Source of the DNA: Myxococcales bacterium | GTDB taxonomy: Bacteria; Myxococcota_A; Polyangia; Polyangiales; Polyangiaceae | NCBI GenBank assembly: GCA_903642325.1 | Contig: CAHJWM010000034.1 | Location: 1-59,644, forward strand | Direction: 5' to 3' | DNA: 59,644 nt | In this document: piece by piece, positions 7,869 to 20,432 of the stretch | How positions within the stretch are numbered: position 1 is the stretch's first letter | Layout: each line of letters opens with the position of its first letter | The notes under the pieces: generated by a model | What the model was told of the DNA's origin: nothing | Database searches by the model: none | The model's input: the letters and a program-made list of their open reading frames with translations, nothing else | Program-made: the position numbers and the translations under genes

Positions 7869-8554
7869 CTCTCGGCTTCCAGCTTCGACGCGGCCGCGTG
7901 GTCGAGCAGCCACAGCCCATTCCGCGCCAGGCTTGCGGGTGTGCGGTGTATGTCGACGGGACCTTGCAGCGCACGCGCGACGGCATCGGCTTTGCCCGCC
8001 CCGGTAGCGATCATCACGCACAAGCCCGCGGCTTCGATCACCGGGGGAGTGATCGTGAGCCGCTGTGGGGGCGGCTTGGGCCCGATGACGGGCAGTACGC
8101 GTCGCTCGCGCTCGTCCAAGGCCGAGCTCCCCGGGAACAGCGACGCCGTGTGCCCATCCTCCCCGATGCCCAAGATCAAAACTGAGATACCGTGCGGTAA
8201 GACCGCATCGTAGGCACGCGCCGCCGCGTCCAAATCGCTGGCGTCGCCGTGCATGCGATGAACGTTCGCGGGCGTGAGCGGAACACGGCGGAGCAGTGTT
8301 TCCTGCGCCATCCCAAAGTTACTTTCGGGATCATCGGGCGGGACCGCGCGCTCGTCGGCAAAGTGAATGATCACGTGTTGCCAATCGATGCCCGGCGCTC
8401 GCGCCAGTGTTTCGTAGATCGCGCGCGGCGTGTTGCCGCCGGAGAGGGCCAAAGAAGCCGCGCCGTCTTTGGCAATGGCGGCGATCATCGCTTGCGCGAT
8501 GCGATCTGCCGCAATCGTGGAGATTGTGCTCGAGTCACAGATTTCGGTCGGCAT
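7865..8554 (-). CDS. pgl: 6-phosphogluconolactonase
   Basis: Hydrolyses 6-phosphoglucono-delta-lactone in the oxidative pentose phosphate pathway. The 229-residue protein has the SugarP isomerase fold: LALSGGNTPRAIYE (36-48), FADERAVPPDDPESNFGM and the catalytic-site segment LGIGEDGHTASLFPG, followed by RLTITPPVI. The length is normal. No zwf or gnd is adjacent. Its 3' end overlaps that of the ArsA-type gene by 4 bp, so the two genes share a terminator region. Confidence 0.93.
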   Translation of the reverse strand: MPTEICDSSTISTIAADRIAQAMIAAIAKDGAASLALSGGNTPRAIYETLARAPGIDWQHVIIHFADERAVPPDDPESNFGMAQETLLRRVPLTPANVHRMHGDASDLDAAARAYDAVLPHGISVLILGIGEDGHTASLFPGSSALDERERRVLPVIGPKPPPQRLTITPPVIEAAGLCVMIATGAGKADAVARALQGPVDIHRTPASLARNGLWLLDHAAASKLEAES

Positions 8555-8645
8555 GTGAGCGAGCGTACACCGTTGGCCGGCCGGAATAGGGCGCTAAAGT
8601 GGTGCGCCTCCCATCGGCAAGCGCTATGGTCCTTTCCCCCTGTAC

Positions 8646-10220
8646 ATGGTTGACCCGGCCTTGCTCCGCGATCGCGTGCTGGTCGGACGCTATCGGCTGG
8701 ACGAACGGCTGGGCGCCGGCGGAATGGGCTCCATTTGGCGCGCCCAGCATCTGGTCTTGGCCGCCCCGGTGGCCGTCAAGCTGATTGATAGGGAAGCGAT
8801 TCCCGACGACGAGATGCTCGGCCGGTTCATGCGTGAAGCGCAATCGGCAGCCACGCTCCGGAGTCCGCACGTCGTTCAGATCATCGATTACGGTGTAGAC
8901 GAGCAGCTGCCTTTCATCGTCATGGAGTTGCTCGACGGCGAAAACTTGGCGGAGCGTTTACGCCGGATGGGTCGCTTGCCCTCCGCGGACACCGCCCGCA
9001 TCGTCACGCACATCGGACGTGCCGTGGGGCGCGCCCACGACGCGGGCATCGTTCATCGCGACTTGAAGCCCGAGAACGTGTTCCTGATCCGAAATGAGGA
9101 CGAGGAGATCGCCAAGGTGCTCGACTTTGGCGTCGCAAAAGTGCCGACCGCGGCTCTCGGCGGCGAGCTCGGCACGCGCACGCGCACCGGCTCCATTCTC
9201 GGGACGCCTTATTACATGAGCCCAGAGCAAGCGCAGGGCAACAAGGCCGTCGATCATCGGTCGGACCTGTGGTCGCTCGGCGTAATCGCCTTCGAGTGCT
9301 TGACGGGGCGGCGCCCCTTTTATAGCGACGGGCTCGGCGATCTGGTGCTTCAGATATGCATCCGCGACATCCCTATCCCTTCGGAAATGGGCTCGGTTCC
9401 GCCGGGATTCGACGCTTGGTTCGCTCGCGCCGTCGCCCGCGATCCGGAAACGCGCTTCCAGTCTGCGCGCGATCTCACCGATTCCCTCCGTGAAGTCCTG
9501 GGCGGCGAGGCGCGTGAGTTACACTTTACGTCGCCCGAAGTCGGCGCGGCGAGCCCGGTCGACGAAGCTCCGAATTCACGCCCGCGCACCCGCGTCGATT
9601 CGCGAACGCCGGCCTCCAGGGCGCGCTTTGCCCCGCCCGACGCGAGTTCGGAAGTGCGCTCGACCGTAAGCCGCCTACCAGCCGATCAACACGCGGCGAC
9701 GGTGGCAGCGACCAGCGACGCCCCGAGCTCCGCACGCGGGGCTGGCCCGCGCAGTGAGCGTGGAGATAACGCGGTGATTGCCGCCCTGTTGGCCAGCGCC
9801 GAGGCCGATCCTCCGCCCCGGCGGTCGAGCGCGGCGCTGGTGTTTTGGGTTGCGCTCACGGCGCTGGCGATTGGTCTAGGCGTGGGGCTGTTGTTCGTGA
9901 TGCACCACGAAGTCCGCTTGCGCCCTCTACCCAAAGCCGTCCCTCCGGCTCGCGATGTCGAGCGCACGCCAGTGCGCGCAAAGTTGCCGGAACACGTTAG
10001 TGGCGCACACGACGACCTTCCGGGCACACTGGCGGCATCGGCGAAGCCGGCGGCCGGCCCGCGGCTAGTCGCGCCGGCCACCCCAAAGGCGCTCGCCGCT
10101 ACGCCGGAAGCGCCCAGCGCGGCCGCCCCTGACGCGGGCTGGGTAAAGCCTGCATGGGCCATTCCAGACGACGAACCGCACCGCGCGCACGACGAAGACG
10201 CGCGCGACGCGGGCAAATGA
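8646..10220 (+). CDS. Membrane Ser/Thr protein kinase (Hanks type)
   Basis: A 524-residue receptor-like kinase. The catalytic domain spans about 16-285: glycine loop GAGGMGSIW, Lys45 in VAVK, HRDLKPEN (137-144), DFG (160-162), GTPYYMSPEQA and DLWSLGVIAFECLTG. All catalytic residues are present, so it should be active. A Pro/Ser/Arg-rich linker leads to one membrane segment near 395-420 (ALVFWVALTALAIGLG). A 100-residue Ala/Pro-rich tail follows, with no recognisable sensor domain. It is transcribed in the same direction as glgE, 172 bp downstream, so co-regulation with glycogen metabolism is possible but unproven. Confidence 0.93.
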   Translation: MVDPALLRDRVLVGRYRLDERLGAGGMGSIWRAQHLVLAAPVAVKLIDREAIPDDEMLGRFMREAQSAATLRSPHVVQIIDYGVDEQLPFIVMELLDGENLAERLRRMGRLPSADTARIVTHIGRAVGRAHDAGIVHRDLKPENVFLIRNEDEEIAKVLDFGVAKVPTAALGGELGTRTRTGSILGTPYYMSPEQAQGNKAVDHRSDLWSLGVIAFECLTGRRPFYSDGLGDLVLQICIRDIPIPSEMGSVPPGFDAWFARAVARDPETRFQSARDLTDSLREVLGGEARELHFTSPEVGAASPVDEAPNSRPRTRVDSRTPASRARFAPPDASSEVRSTVSRLPADQHAATVAATSDAPSSARGAGPRSERGDNAVIAALLASAEADPPPRRSSAALVFWVALTALAIGLGVGLLFVMHHEVRLRPLPKAVPPARDVERTPVRAKLPEHVSGAHDDLPGTLAASAKPAAGPRLVAPATPKALAATPEAPSAAAPDAGWVKPAWAIPDDEPHRAHDEDARDAGK

Positions 10221-10392
10221 CGCTCGGCGCTGCGGAACCACGCCCAATGTCCCCGATTTGCGCCATGTTTGTGGCGTGACGGCCCCATTTACGAGGCGCG
10301 TGATCTGATCTGCAAAAACTGATCGGGTCGGACTACGCGACCGCCCGAAAGGCGCCAGCGAGGCGCGGAACTGGGTTAAAACCGGTTCGCCC

Positions 10393-12354
10393 ATGGCCCT
10401 CACCATTCAAAACGCGCCGCAGCTGATCATCGAAAACGCATTGCCCCAGGTGGACGGCGGGCGTCATTCAATCAAACGCGTCATCGGCAGCTCGATCGAA
10501 ATCAGCGCCGACATTTTCAAGGATGGTCACGATCTCATCGCGGCCCGCATTTTGTACCGCCGCCCTGGAGAGGCGACATCACGGGTGGCACCGTTGAGCT
10601 ACCGTTTCAATCCCGACCGCTGGTACGGCGCCTTCAAAGCCGATCAAATCGGCCTGTGGCAATACGATATCGAGGCCTGGCCCGATCGCTTCGGGACTTG
10701 GCGTTCGGACCTCGGGAAGCGCTTGAACGCGGGTCAAGACGTTCGCCCCGAGCTCTTGGAGGGCGCGAGCCTCTTGGCGCGGTTGTCCGACAAGCTGTCG
10801 GGGCCCGCCCGGCGGGTGGTGAGCGAAGCCGCGAAGCGCTTGGCGGACCCGAGCATCGCGCTGGACGAGCGGCTCAAAGTCGCCTTCGCGGAGGACGTCT
10901 TCACGCTGGTCCTCGCGCCTCTCCTGGCCGACGAGGTTGCGCGTTTGGAGCGCCCCCTCGAGCTGTACGTCGACCGCGCCGAGGCAAATTTCTCCGCTTG
11001 GTACGAGCTGTTTCCCCGTTCTCAAGGGACGGACCCAGAAATGCACGGGACGTTTGCCGACGCGACGCGGCGGCTCCCGGAGATCGCCGCGCTCGGTTTC
11101 GACGTGGTTTACCTTCCGCCCATTCACCCGATCGGCGTAACGCATCGCAAGGGCCGCAACAACGCCGCGAGCTCGGCCCAGGGCGATGTCGGTAGCCCAT
11201 GGGCGATCGGGGCCAAGGAAGGCGGACACACCGCCGTCAATCCCGCGCTCGGAACGCTCGCGGACTTCGACCTATTCGTGGCGTCGGCTCTCGACCTGGG
11301 TTTGGAGGTGGCGCTTGATTTCGCACTGCAGTGCTCGCCCGACCACCCGTGGGTGAAGGAGCACCCGGAGTGGTTCTTCGTTCGACCGGACGGCAGCATT
11401 CGCTATGCCGAGAACCCACCCAAGAAATACGAAGACATCTACCCGATCAATTTCTGGTGCAAGGATCGCCAGGGGCTTTGGAATGCATGTCGGGACGCGC
11501 TCTTGTTTTGGATTGCACGCGGTGTGAAGATTTTCCGCGTCGACAATCCACACACGAAGCCGCTTTCGTTCTGGGAGTGGTGTATCCGCGACATACAAAC
11601 GTCGCACCCCGAGACGATTTTCCTATCGGAGTCGTTCACGAGGCCCAAGCGCATGAAGGGGCTGGCGAAGCTCGGCTTCACACAAAGCTATACGTATTTC
11701 ACCTGGAAAAACACGGCGTGGGAGATCAAACAATATTTGACCGAGCTCACCCAGACCGACATGGCCGAATACTACCGGCCGAACTTTTGGCCGAATACGC
11801 CCGATATTTTGCACGAGTTTCTGCAAACGGGCGGTCGTCCTGCGTTTCGCATCAAGCTGCTGCTCGCGGCGACGCTGTCGCCGAACTATGGCATCTACAG
11901 CGGTTACGAGCTGTGTGAAAATGCGGCGGTTCAGGCGGGAAGTGAAGAGTATTTGGACTCGGAAAAATATCAGATCCGGGTGCGAGACTGGAACGCGCCC
12001 GGAAACATCAAGCAGGATATATCGAAGCTGAATCGCATTCGGCGCGAGCAACCGGCCCTCCACGAGCTGACGAACTTGAGCTTCCTCAACACGGACTACG
12101 CGGCGATCTTGGCGTACAAGAAGTCGTCGCCGGGCAATGACTTGATCGTGGTGGTGAACCTGGATCCGCACGCCTTCCACGAGACCATGGTGGAAGTGCC
12201 CATTGCCGAGCTCGGCATCGGCCCCGGGGAGCAATACGAGGTGTCCGATCTGCTTACCGGCACGCATTACACTTGGCAGGGCGCGCGCAACTATGTACGG
12301 CTCGATCCTAACGAGCGCGTCGGTCATGTGTTCAAGGTGTCGAGGCAATCGTGA
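10393..12354 (+). CDS. glgE: Maltosyltransferase GlgE (GH13_3)
   Basis: Transfers maltosyl units from alpha-maltose-1-phosphate onto the non-reducing end of alpha-1,4-glucan. The N-terminal domains precede a GH13 barrel with GVTHRKGRNN, SPWAIGAKEGGHTAVNPA, the nucleophile motif KIFRVDNPHTKP (Asp384) and the acid/base motif FLSESFTRPKRM (Glu413). The 29-residue distance between the two matches the Streptomyces enzyme as I recall it. Length (653) is normal. It starts a cluster with glgX 43 bp downstream. The maltose-1-phosphate suppliers (TreS and maltokinase Pep2/Mak) are not in the window. Confidence 0.95.
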   Translation: MALTIQNAPQLIIENALPQVDGGRHSIKRVIGSSIEISADIFKDGHDLIAARILYRRPGEATSRVAPLSYRFNPDRWYGAFKADQIGLWQYDIEAWPDRFGTWRSDLGKRLNAGQDVRPELLEGASLLARLSDKLSGPARRVVSEAAKRLADPSIALDERLKVAFAEDVFTLVLAPLLADEVARLERPLELYVDRAEANFSAWYELFPRSQGTDPEMHGTFADATRRLPEIAALGFDVVYLPPIHPIGVTHRKGRNNAASSAQGDVGSPWAIGAKEGGHTAVNPALGTLADFDLFVASALDLGLEVALDFALQCSPDHPWVKEHPEWFFVRPDGSIRYAENPPKKYEDIYPINFWCKDRQGLWNACRDALLFWIARGVKIFRVDNPHTKPLSFWEWCIRDIQTSHPETIFLSESFTRPKRMKGLAKLGFTQSYTYFTWKNTAWEIKQYLTELTQTDMAEYYRPNFWPNTPDILHEFLQTGGRPAFRIKLLLAATLSPNYGIYSGYELCENAAVQAGSEEYLDSEKYQIRVRDWNAPGNIKQDISKLNRIRREQPALHELTNLSFLNTDYAAILAYKKSSPGNDLIVVVNLDPHAFHETMVEVPIAELGIGPGEQYEVSDLLTGTHYTWQGARNYVRLDPNERVGHVFKVSRQS

Positions 12355-12397
12355 GTCGTGACCGCTCCGAGCGCGCCGGTGCAGGCAGCGCGGAAGC

Positions 12398-14511
12398 ATG
12401 AGGACTCGGCCAGGCTCTGCCCATCCGCTGGGGGCGACGTGGGACGGTGAGGGCGTAAATTTCGCGGTCTTTTCGGGACAGGCAACCGCGGTCGAGCTGT
12501 GCCTCTTCGATTCGCCAACGGCCAGCAAGGAGTCGATTCGCATTCCCGTCGCTCAGCGTACGAATCGCGTTTGGCACGTGTATCTGCCAGACGCGCGCCC
12601 CGGTCAGCTTTACGGTTATCGCGTACAAGGCCCCTACGCTCCGGAGCAGGGCCAGCGCTACAATCCGAACAAGCTCCTGATCGATCCGTACGCGAAGGCC
12701 ATTGCCGGCAAAATCAGCTGCCCCGATGAGGTGTTCGGTTACACGATCACCGACGCAAATCTGGATCTGAGCTTCGACCCGCGCGACAGCGCCGGAGTGG
12801 TCCCGAAGAGCCTGGTGGTCGAGAGCGCATTCTCCTGGGGGGACGATCGCCCGCCGAACGTGCCCTGGAGCCGGACCCTGATTTACGAGTGCCACGTGCG
12901 CGGCATGACCAAGCTGCATCCCGACGTGCCCGGCAATTTGCGGGGCACGTATCTGGGGTTGGTCTCCGACCCCATTCTCGACCACCTGCGCTCCTTGGGC
13001 GTCACCGCCATCGAGCTCTTGCCCATTCATCAGGCCGTCAGCGAGCGCCGGCTGGAAGAGCTCGGGCTGTGCAATTACTGGGGTTACAACACGATCGGCT
13101 TCTTTGCGCCCGATCCCGCGTTCGCGACCGGTGTCATGGGCGAACAGGTGCACGAGTTCAAGACCATGGTGAAAACGTTTCACCGCGCCGGGATCGAAGT
13201 TCTCCTGGACGTCGTCTACAATCACACCGGGGAAGGCAATCAGCTCGGCCCCACGCTCTGCTTCCGCGGTTTCGACAATCCGGCCTACTACCGCTTGGCT
13301 GCCCAAGCTCGCCATCATGTCGACTTCACGGGCTGCGGCAACAGCGTCAACGTTCTGCATCCGCGTTCGCTGCAGCTGATTTTAGACAGCCTGCGTTACT
13401 GGGTCGACGAGATGCACGTAGATGGCTTTCGCTTCGACTTGGCACCCACGCTGGCGCGCGATCCGTACGAATTCGATGGCTTCTCGCGCTTTCTAGCGCT
13501 CGTGCAACAAGACCCCACGCTGGCGCGCGTGAAGCTTATCGCCGAGCCGTGGGACGTGGGGCCCGGCGGCTACCGCTTGGGTGCCTTTCCCCCTGGCTGG
13601 GCGGAGTGGAACGGCCGCTACCGCGACTGCATTCGGCGATTCTGGCGCGGCGATGAAGGCCAGGTGCCCGAGCTGGCTTCGCGCCTCTCTGGTTCGAGCG
13701 ATATCTTTCAGGGCAGCGATCGCGGCCCTTATGCGAGCATCAATTTCGTCACCTGCCACGACGGTTACTCGCTCCACGATTTGGTGAGCTACGAGCAGAA
13801 GCACAATTTGGCAAATGCCGAAGACAACCGCGACGGCTCCAACGACAACTGGAGCCGTAATTGGGGGGTAGAGGGAGAGACCAAAGCTCAACAGGTCACG
13901 CGCTTGCGTGACCGGATGAAAAAAAATCTGGTCGCGACCCTGGCGTTCTCGCAGGGCGTACCGATGATCTCCCACGGGGACGAGATCGGGCGCACGCAAA
14001 ACGGCAACAACAACGCCTATTGCCAAGACAACCCGCTCACTTGGATCGATTGGCATCTCGATGAACGAGCGCTCGATCTGCTGAATTTCACGCGCGAAGT
14101 GTTGCGCATCACGAAATCGAATCCGGTATTTCGGCGCCATCGCTTCTTTGCTGGCGATTCGGTGAGCGAAAAAGGCTTCAAGGACGTCACGTGGTTCCGT
14201 TCCGACGGAGCCGAAATGGCGATCGACGACTGGAGTAATGGGCGCAATCACCTGCTCGGCATGCTGATACTGGGCGACGCATCCGACGACTTCGACGAAC
14301 GCGGCCGACCGAACCGCGGGCAAACGTTGCTGCTCTTACTGAACGCCAGCAATCGCGCGCGTCACTTCACGATGCCGAGCATGCCCCGCACCGTGACTGG
14401 GCACTGGCAAGAAGTCATCAACACAGCGCAACAAACCCACCGTGTTCCCAAGGGCGGCGGAATCAATGTTGCGCCGCACTCGCTGGTACTGCTTTGCTAC
14501 GTGGTGGCCTG

Positions 14512-14512
<1 letters not shown>
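12398..14512 (+). CDS. glgX: Glycogen debranching enzyme GlgX
   Basis: Cleaves alpha-1,6 branches in glycogen and limit dextrins. It has an N-terminal CBM48-like domain (TWDGEGVNFAVFS) and a GH13 barrel. The barrel carries YECHVRGMTKLHPDVP, the nucleophile in DGFRFDLAPT (Asp347) and the acid in LIAEPWDVGPGGY (Glu383). GlgX-specific stretches HDGYSLHDLVSYEQKHN and AEDNRDGSNDNWSRNWG follow. Length (704) is normal. Its TGA overlaps the glgB ATG by one base (TGATG at 14510-14514), which implies coupled translation. Confidence 0.95.
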
Positions 14513-16746
<2,234 letters not shown>

Positions 16747-16883
16747 AAATAGCCTGCCGCCGGAAAGCTTGCGACGGCCGCGCAGCACCTCCAGTGAGGA
16801 GCGACTCGAAAATCCGCAGAGTGCCGCCGAACGACGAATGAATGCGGGCTGGTTGAGATGAGAGAGCGGCCTGGCCCGCAAAG

Positions 16884-18425
16884 ATGTCGTTAAACGAGCC
16901 ATTTTTTCGGTTCGTTTCGAACACCATGGGGGCCGGCTTACGGCCAGACTGGCCTATGATCTCCGCGTTCTCCCCGGCCTCTTCCGTCATTGCGGCGAGC
17001 GGCGTAGGCTCGGGTCCTGGCATGCCAGAGAGCTTGCTCGAGCAAACGCCGCGCGTGGTAGCGCCGCTGCATCCCGAGTTCAGGCCCGCCTGGCTCGGCA
17101 ATCGCGCATTTCGCGCGGCGGCGGGAGCCGAAGGCGCGCGGCTTTGCTTTGCGCTGGAGCGCGACTCCGAGAACGTGTCCGTCTTCGAGACGCGGCTGCT
17201 ACCGGACGGCCACCCCGAGGCCAATTGCAATCTGCGCTATGCCGAGCGCACGTTGAAGTTTTTGCTCTGGCAAAAGGGTGGTTTTCGTGTGCGCGTCGCC
17301 GGCCCGCTTGCCGTAGTCGAGCACTTGGCACGCGCGTACGGGCCGGGCGGCGAACGCGCATTCGACGCGGAGTTCTTCGCCAAAATTTATGAACAGCCGC
17401 GCTTCATGGTGGAGCACGTTTCGTTCGAGGACCTACCGAAAGAGCGTGAGCAGGCCGCTGCCGTGGGCGGTCACCTCGAAGGTTGCCGGATTGGCTTCGA
17501 CGCGGGCGGGAGCGACCGCAAAGTTTCCGCCGTGATCGACGGGCAGCAGGTATTCTCGTGTGAAGTCGTGTGGGAGCCCAAGCTGCATTCGGATCCGCAG
17601 TATCACATCGACGGCATCGAGGACTCGATTCGGCGGGCAGCGGCGCACCTGCCCCGCATCGACGCGATTGGTGTCAGCTCGGCCGGCATTTACGTGCACA
17701 ACCGCACCATGGTGGCCTCGTTGTTCCGCAAAGTGCCCGAGGCCGCCTTCGAAGCGCACATCAAGAACATCTATAGAGACCTGGCTTACAAATGGGGCAA
17801 CGTCCCGCTCGAGGTGGCGAACGATGGCGACGTCACCGCGCTCGCGGGCGCCATGGACCTCAAGGATCACTCGGTGCTTGGCATTGCGATGGGCACGAGC
17901 CAAGCCGCGGGCTACGTGAATCCGCAGGGGCTCGTCACGGGCTGGCTCAACGAGCTCGCATTCGCGCCCGTAGATTACGGCCCGGACCCCGCGCACGATG
18001 CCGAGTGGTCTGGCGACCATGGCACCGGCGTTGGCTACTTTTCTCAGGATGCCGTGATTCGCCTGGCAATCCGCGCCGGGCTCGACCTACCGGACGGATC
18101 ACCGGGGTCGAAGCTCGAGCACGTGCAGGCCCGCCTGCTCGCGGGCGACACGCGCGCGCGCCAGATTTTCGAGACCTTGGGCGTTTATTTAGGCTACGGC
18201 GTACTTCAATACCTGGACTTTTACGTGGTGAAACACGTGCTTTTGCTGGGCCGGGTGACATCTGGGGAAGGTGGAAACATCTTACTCGGCAAGGCGCGTG
18301 AAGTACTGCGGCTCGAGGCGCCGGAGCTCGAGCGGACTTTGTCCATTCACTTGCCGGACGAAGCCACCCGCCGCGTCGGCCAATCGATCGCGGCGGCGAG
18401 CCTGCCGCGCCTTTCGCCGCGCTGA
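16884..18425 (+). CDS. BadF/ROK-like sugar kinase family protein
   Basis: An actin-fold (ASKHA) kinase-like protein. A ~140-residue N-terminal region of unknown fold is followed by the ATPase core. The core has phosphate-1 motif IGFDAGGSDRKVSAVIDG, DAIGVSSAGIYV, VANDGDVTALAG with the likely catalytic Asp, phosphate-2 motif VLGIAMGTSQAAGYV, and a C-terminal adenosine segment near LLLGRVTSGEGGNILLG. Family members phosphorylate sugars such as N-acetylglucosamine. The start is uncertain: ATGs at 16956 and 17022 are also in frame, and the first ~45 residues look non-conserved. A PIG-L-type deacetylase gene follows 7 bp downstream, so an amino-sugar role is inferred. Confidence 0.75.
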   Translation: MSLNEPFFRFVSNTMGAGLRPDWPMISAFSPASSVIAASGVGSGPGMPESLLEQTPRVVAPLHPEFRPAWLGNRAFRAAAGAEGARLCFALERDSENVSVFETRLLPDGHPEANCNLRYAERTLKFLLWQKGGFRVRVAGPLAVVEHLARAYGPGGERAFDAEFFAKIYEQPRFMVEHVSFEDLPKEREQAAAVGGHLEGCRIGFDAGGSDRKVSAVIDGQQVFSCEVVWEPKLHSDPQYHIDGIEDSIRRAAAHLPRIDAIGVSSAGIYVHNRTMVASLFRKVPEAAFEAHIKNIYRDLAYKWGNVPLEVANDGDVTALAGAMDLKDHSVLGIAMGTSQAAGYVNPQGLVTGWLNELAFAPVDYGPDPAHDAEWSGDHGTGVGYFSQDAVIRLAIRAGLDLPDGSPGSKLEHVQARLLAGDTRARQIFETLGVYLGYGVLQYLDFYVVKHVLLLGRVTSGEGGNILLGKAREVLRLEAPELERTLSIHLPDEATRRVGQSIAAASLPRLSPR

Positions 18426-18432
18426 GGTCGCG

Positions 18433-19275
18433 ATGGAGCTGAGTCAAGCGAGCGCAGAAATTTTCGTTCCCGACCAGGTAACGCTGACCGCGGCCTTGGC
18501 TCGAACGACTCACCTAGGCATCGGAGCTCACCACGACGACCTGGAGTTCATGGCGGCGCATGGCATTTTGGAGTGCTTCGCTCGAACGGATCGTTGGTTC
18601 ACGGGGGTCATCGTCACCGACGGAGCGGGCAGCGCGCGCGACTTCGAGTACAAGGCGTTCAGTGACGCACAAATGAAGAGCGTGCGGCGCGCGGAACAAA
18701 AAAAAGCCGCATACGTGGGCGAATATGGGGCGCAATTTTTGCTCGATCATCCAAGCTCGGCCGTGAAGCTCGACACAGAAGGCGTGCGCGCGGACCTTTT
18801 GGAGGTGCTCCGCGCCACGCGGCCCGAAGTCGTCTACACCCACAATTTGGCCGACAAACACGATACACACGTGGCGGTTGCGCTGCGCGTGATAGCGGCA
18901 TGCCGCGCGCTCGAGCCGTCAGTTCGCCCCAAACAGCTCATTGGCTGCGAAGTTTGGCGTGATCTCGATTGGTTGAGCGATCGCGACAAGGTCCCCATGC
19001 CCGTCGATCGTCGCGAACATCTGCAAAACGCGCTGATGGGTGTGTTCGATTCTCAGATTGCCGGGGGCAAGCGCTACGATCTAGCGACCGCGGGCCGGCG
19101 CAAGGCCCACGCGACCTACTTCGAGAGTCACGGTACGGATCAGCACACGGGGCTGATTTGGGGCATGGACCTCACGCCTTTGATGGAGGTTTCAGACCCC
19201 GCGGCGTACGTGGCCGCTTTGATGCAGCGGTTTCAGGACGAGGTGCTCGCGCGCCTTGCAAAGCTTCGCGGCTGA
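18433..19275 (+). CDS. PIG-L/LmbE-family deacetylase
   Basis: A zinc-dependent N-deacetylase-like protein of 280 residues. The N-terminal metal motif is GAHHDDLEFMAA (31-42), which corresponds to the family's AHPDD signature with His33 and Asp36. A second histidine cluster, VVYTHNLADKHDTHVAVALRV, provides the remaining ligand (HxxH-like). The C-terminal part (ESHGTDQHTGLIWGMDLTPL) is longer than in minimal LmbE proteins. It lies 7 bp after the sugar-kinase-like gene, so the pair probably acts on the same N-acetylated sugar or glycoconjugate. The substrate cannot be read from the sequence. Confidence 0.8.
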   Translation: MELSQASAEIFVPDQVTLTAALARTTHLGIGAHHDDLEFMAAHGILECFARTDRWFTGVIVTDGAGSARDFEYKAFSDAQMKSVRRAEQKKAAYVGEYGAQFLLDHPSSAVKLDTEGVRADLLEVLRATRPEVVYTHNLADKHDTHVAVALRVIAACRALEPSVRPKQLIGCEVWRDLDWLSDRDKVPMPVDRREHLQNALMGVFDSQIAGGKRYDLATAGRRKAHATYFESHGTDQHTGLIWGMDLTPLMEVSDPAAYVAALMQRFQDEVLARLAKLRG

Positions 19276-19301
19276 CGTGTTCCGCCGATGCGGCGAGACC
19301 G

Positions 19302-20432
19302 TCACCTAGCGGCACTGATCAGCTGACCATCCACGTACACCGCGATTGGTTGCGAAAGTGTGAGCGGGTCGACGCTGGGGTCGGCGGCAAGTACGAGAAA
19401 GCTTGCCCGCTTACCAACGGCCAGTGAGCCCAGCTCGTCGAGCCCCAGGAACGCCGCTGGCGTACTGGTTCCGGCCTGAACGATGCTCGCGCCATCGAAG
19501 CCGGCGGCGATCAGCAGGCTGATTTCCTGAGCTTGGATTTGCGTGTCGCGGGTGTTGCCAAAGTCCGTGCCGTACAGGACACGGGTGCCCGCAGCGCGTA
19601 GCGCACGCAAATTTTCGACCGCGGCCGAGCCCCCGCCGAAAGCGGCCAACGTGCTGATCACGGTGCGCTTCTTCCATGCGGCGAGCGTAGCGACGCTCAG
19701 CGCTTCGGTCGGTGTGTGCGCCAAGACATCGATGTCATCGGCCGCTGCGCGCGCCGCGTTGACATCCTCCAACGCGTGCGTAAACACCTTGAGCCCGTGG
19801 GCGTGAGCGGCGCTCACCACCGCCCGGACGGTTTCGTCGTCGAGCGTCGGCGGAGCGGTCAGCGGCACCTTGATCACCTGCGCGCCGGCTTTGAACAGAG
19901 TCTCGACGGCGGCCGCGCCCGCATTCGGCGAGCTCACCTCGAGCCCGTAGCCGTCCGCGCCCCAGGACGTCGTTGGATACCCGAGCTTGGCCGTGATCAT
20001 CGGCCCCGCGTTGAGCACTTTCAGCGGCGCGTGGTCGAGCGGCAGCGCTCGAAGTGGCGCCCCCAAATCGAGCACGGCGACAATGCCCCCCGCGAGCAAA
20101 TCGGGGCCCGCGGGGTAGTAGGCCAAGTGCACGTGGCTGTCGATGAAGCCGGGCACGATGTAGCGACCGTTGACATCGACAACGCGCCCGGCCGCGCCTT
20201 TTTTGACGCCCACCGCGGTCACGCGCCCCGATTCAATCAACAGGTTTTGCTTACCGACCGCGAATACCGTGCCGCCCTGCAACACGAAAGAGCTCGCCGA
20301 GTGTCCGGCATCGGCCGAAACCGTCTCACTCGTTACGGGTCGTGGCGCAGCCGCCGAGTGCGTGACCTCTTCGGACGTGGCGCGTGTCGAGCACGCGAGA
20401 ACGAGAAGGCCGAGGATCGTCGCGCTGTGCAT
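19302..20432 (-). CDS. Amidohydrolase-family lipoprotein
   Basis: A 376-residue metal-dependent hydrolase of the imidazolonepropionase/prolidase-like group. A lipoprotein signal peptide ends in LLVLAC (Cys14), followed by a Ser/Ala-rich linker to about residue 45. The catalytic domain has the HxH metal motif in VPGFIDSHVHLAYYP. Later ligand candidates are THALEDV and AHTPTEAL, and the Asp in VLYGTDFGNTRD. The domain ends with the usual GSLAVGKRASFLVLAADP. It should act in the periplasm or outer membrane. The substrate is unknown. The gene converges with the PIG-L gene and diverges from the capA-like gene. Confidence 0.85.
   Translation of the reverse strand: MHSATILGLLVLACSTRATSEEVTHSAAAPRPVTSETVSADAGHSASSFVLQGGTVFAVGKQNLLIESGRVTAVGVKKGAAGRVVDVNGRYIVPGFIDSHVHLAYYPAGPDLLAGGIVAVLDLGAPLRALPLDHAPLKVLNAGPMITAKLGYPTTSWGADGYGLEVSSPNAGAAAVETLFKAGAQVIKVPLTAPPTLDDETVRAVVSAAHAHGLKVFTHALEDVNAARAAADDIDVLAHTPTEALSVATLAAWKKRTVISTLAAFGGGSAAVENLRALRAAGTRVLYGTDFGNTRDTQIQAQEISLLIAAGFDGASIVQAGTSTPAAFLGLDELGSLAVGKRASFLVLAADPSVDPLTLSQPIAVYVDGQLISAAR

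Noticed and set aside
10261-10276. Small hairpin as a terminator after the Ser/Thr kinase
   Set aside because: The stem is only 5 bp and has no T-run.
12332-14323. Long minus-strand open frames over glgX
   Set aside because: GC-rich antisense frames. The plus frame has the full GH13 catalytic set.
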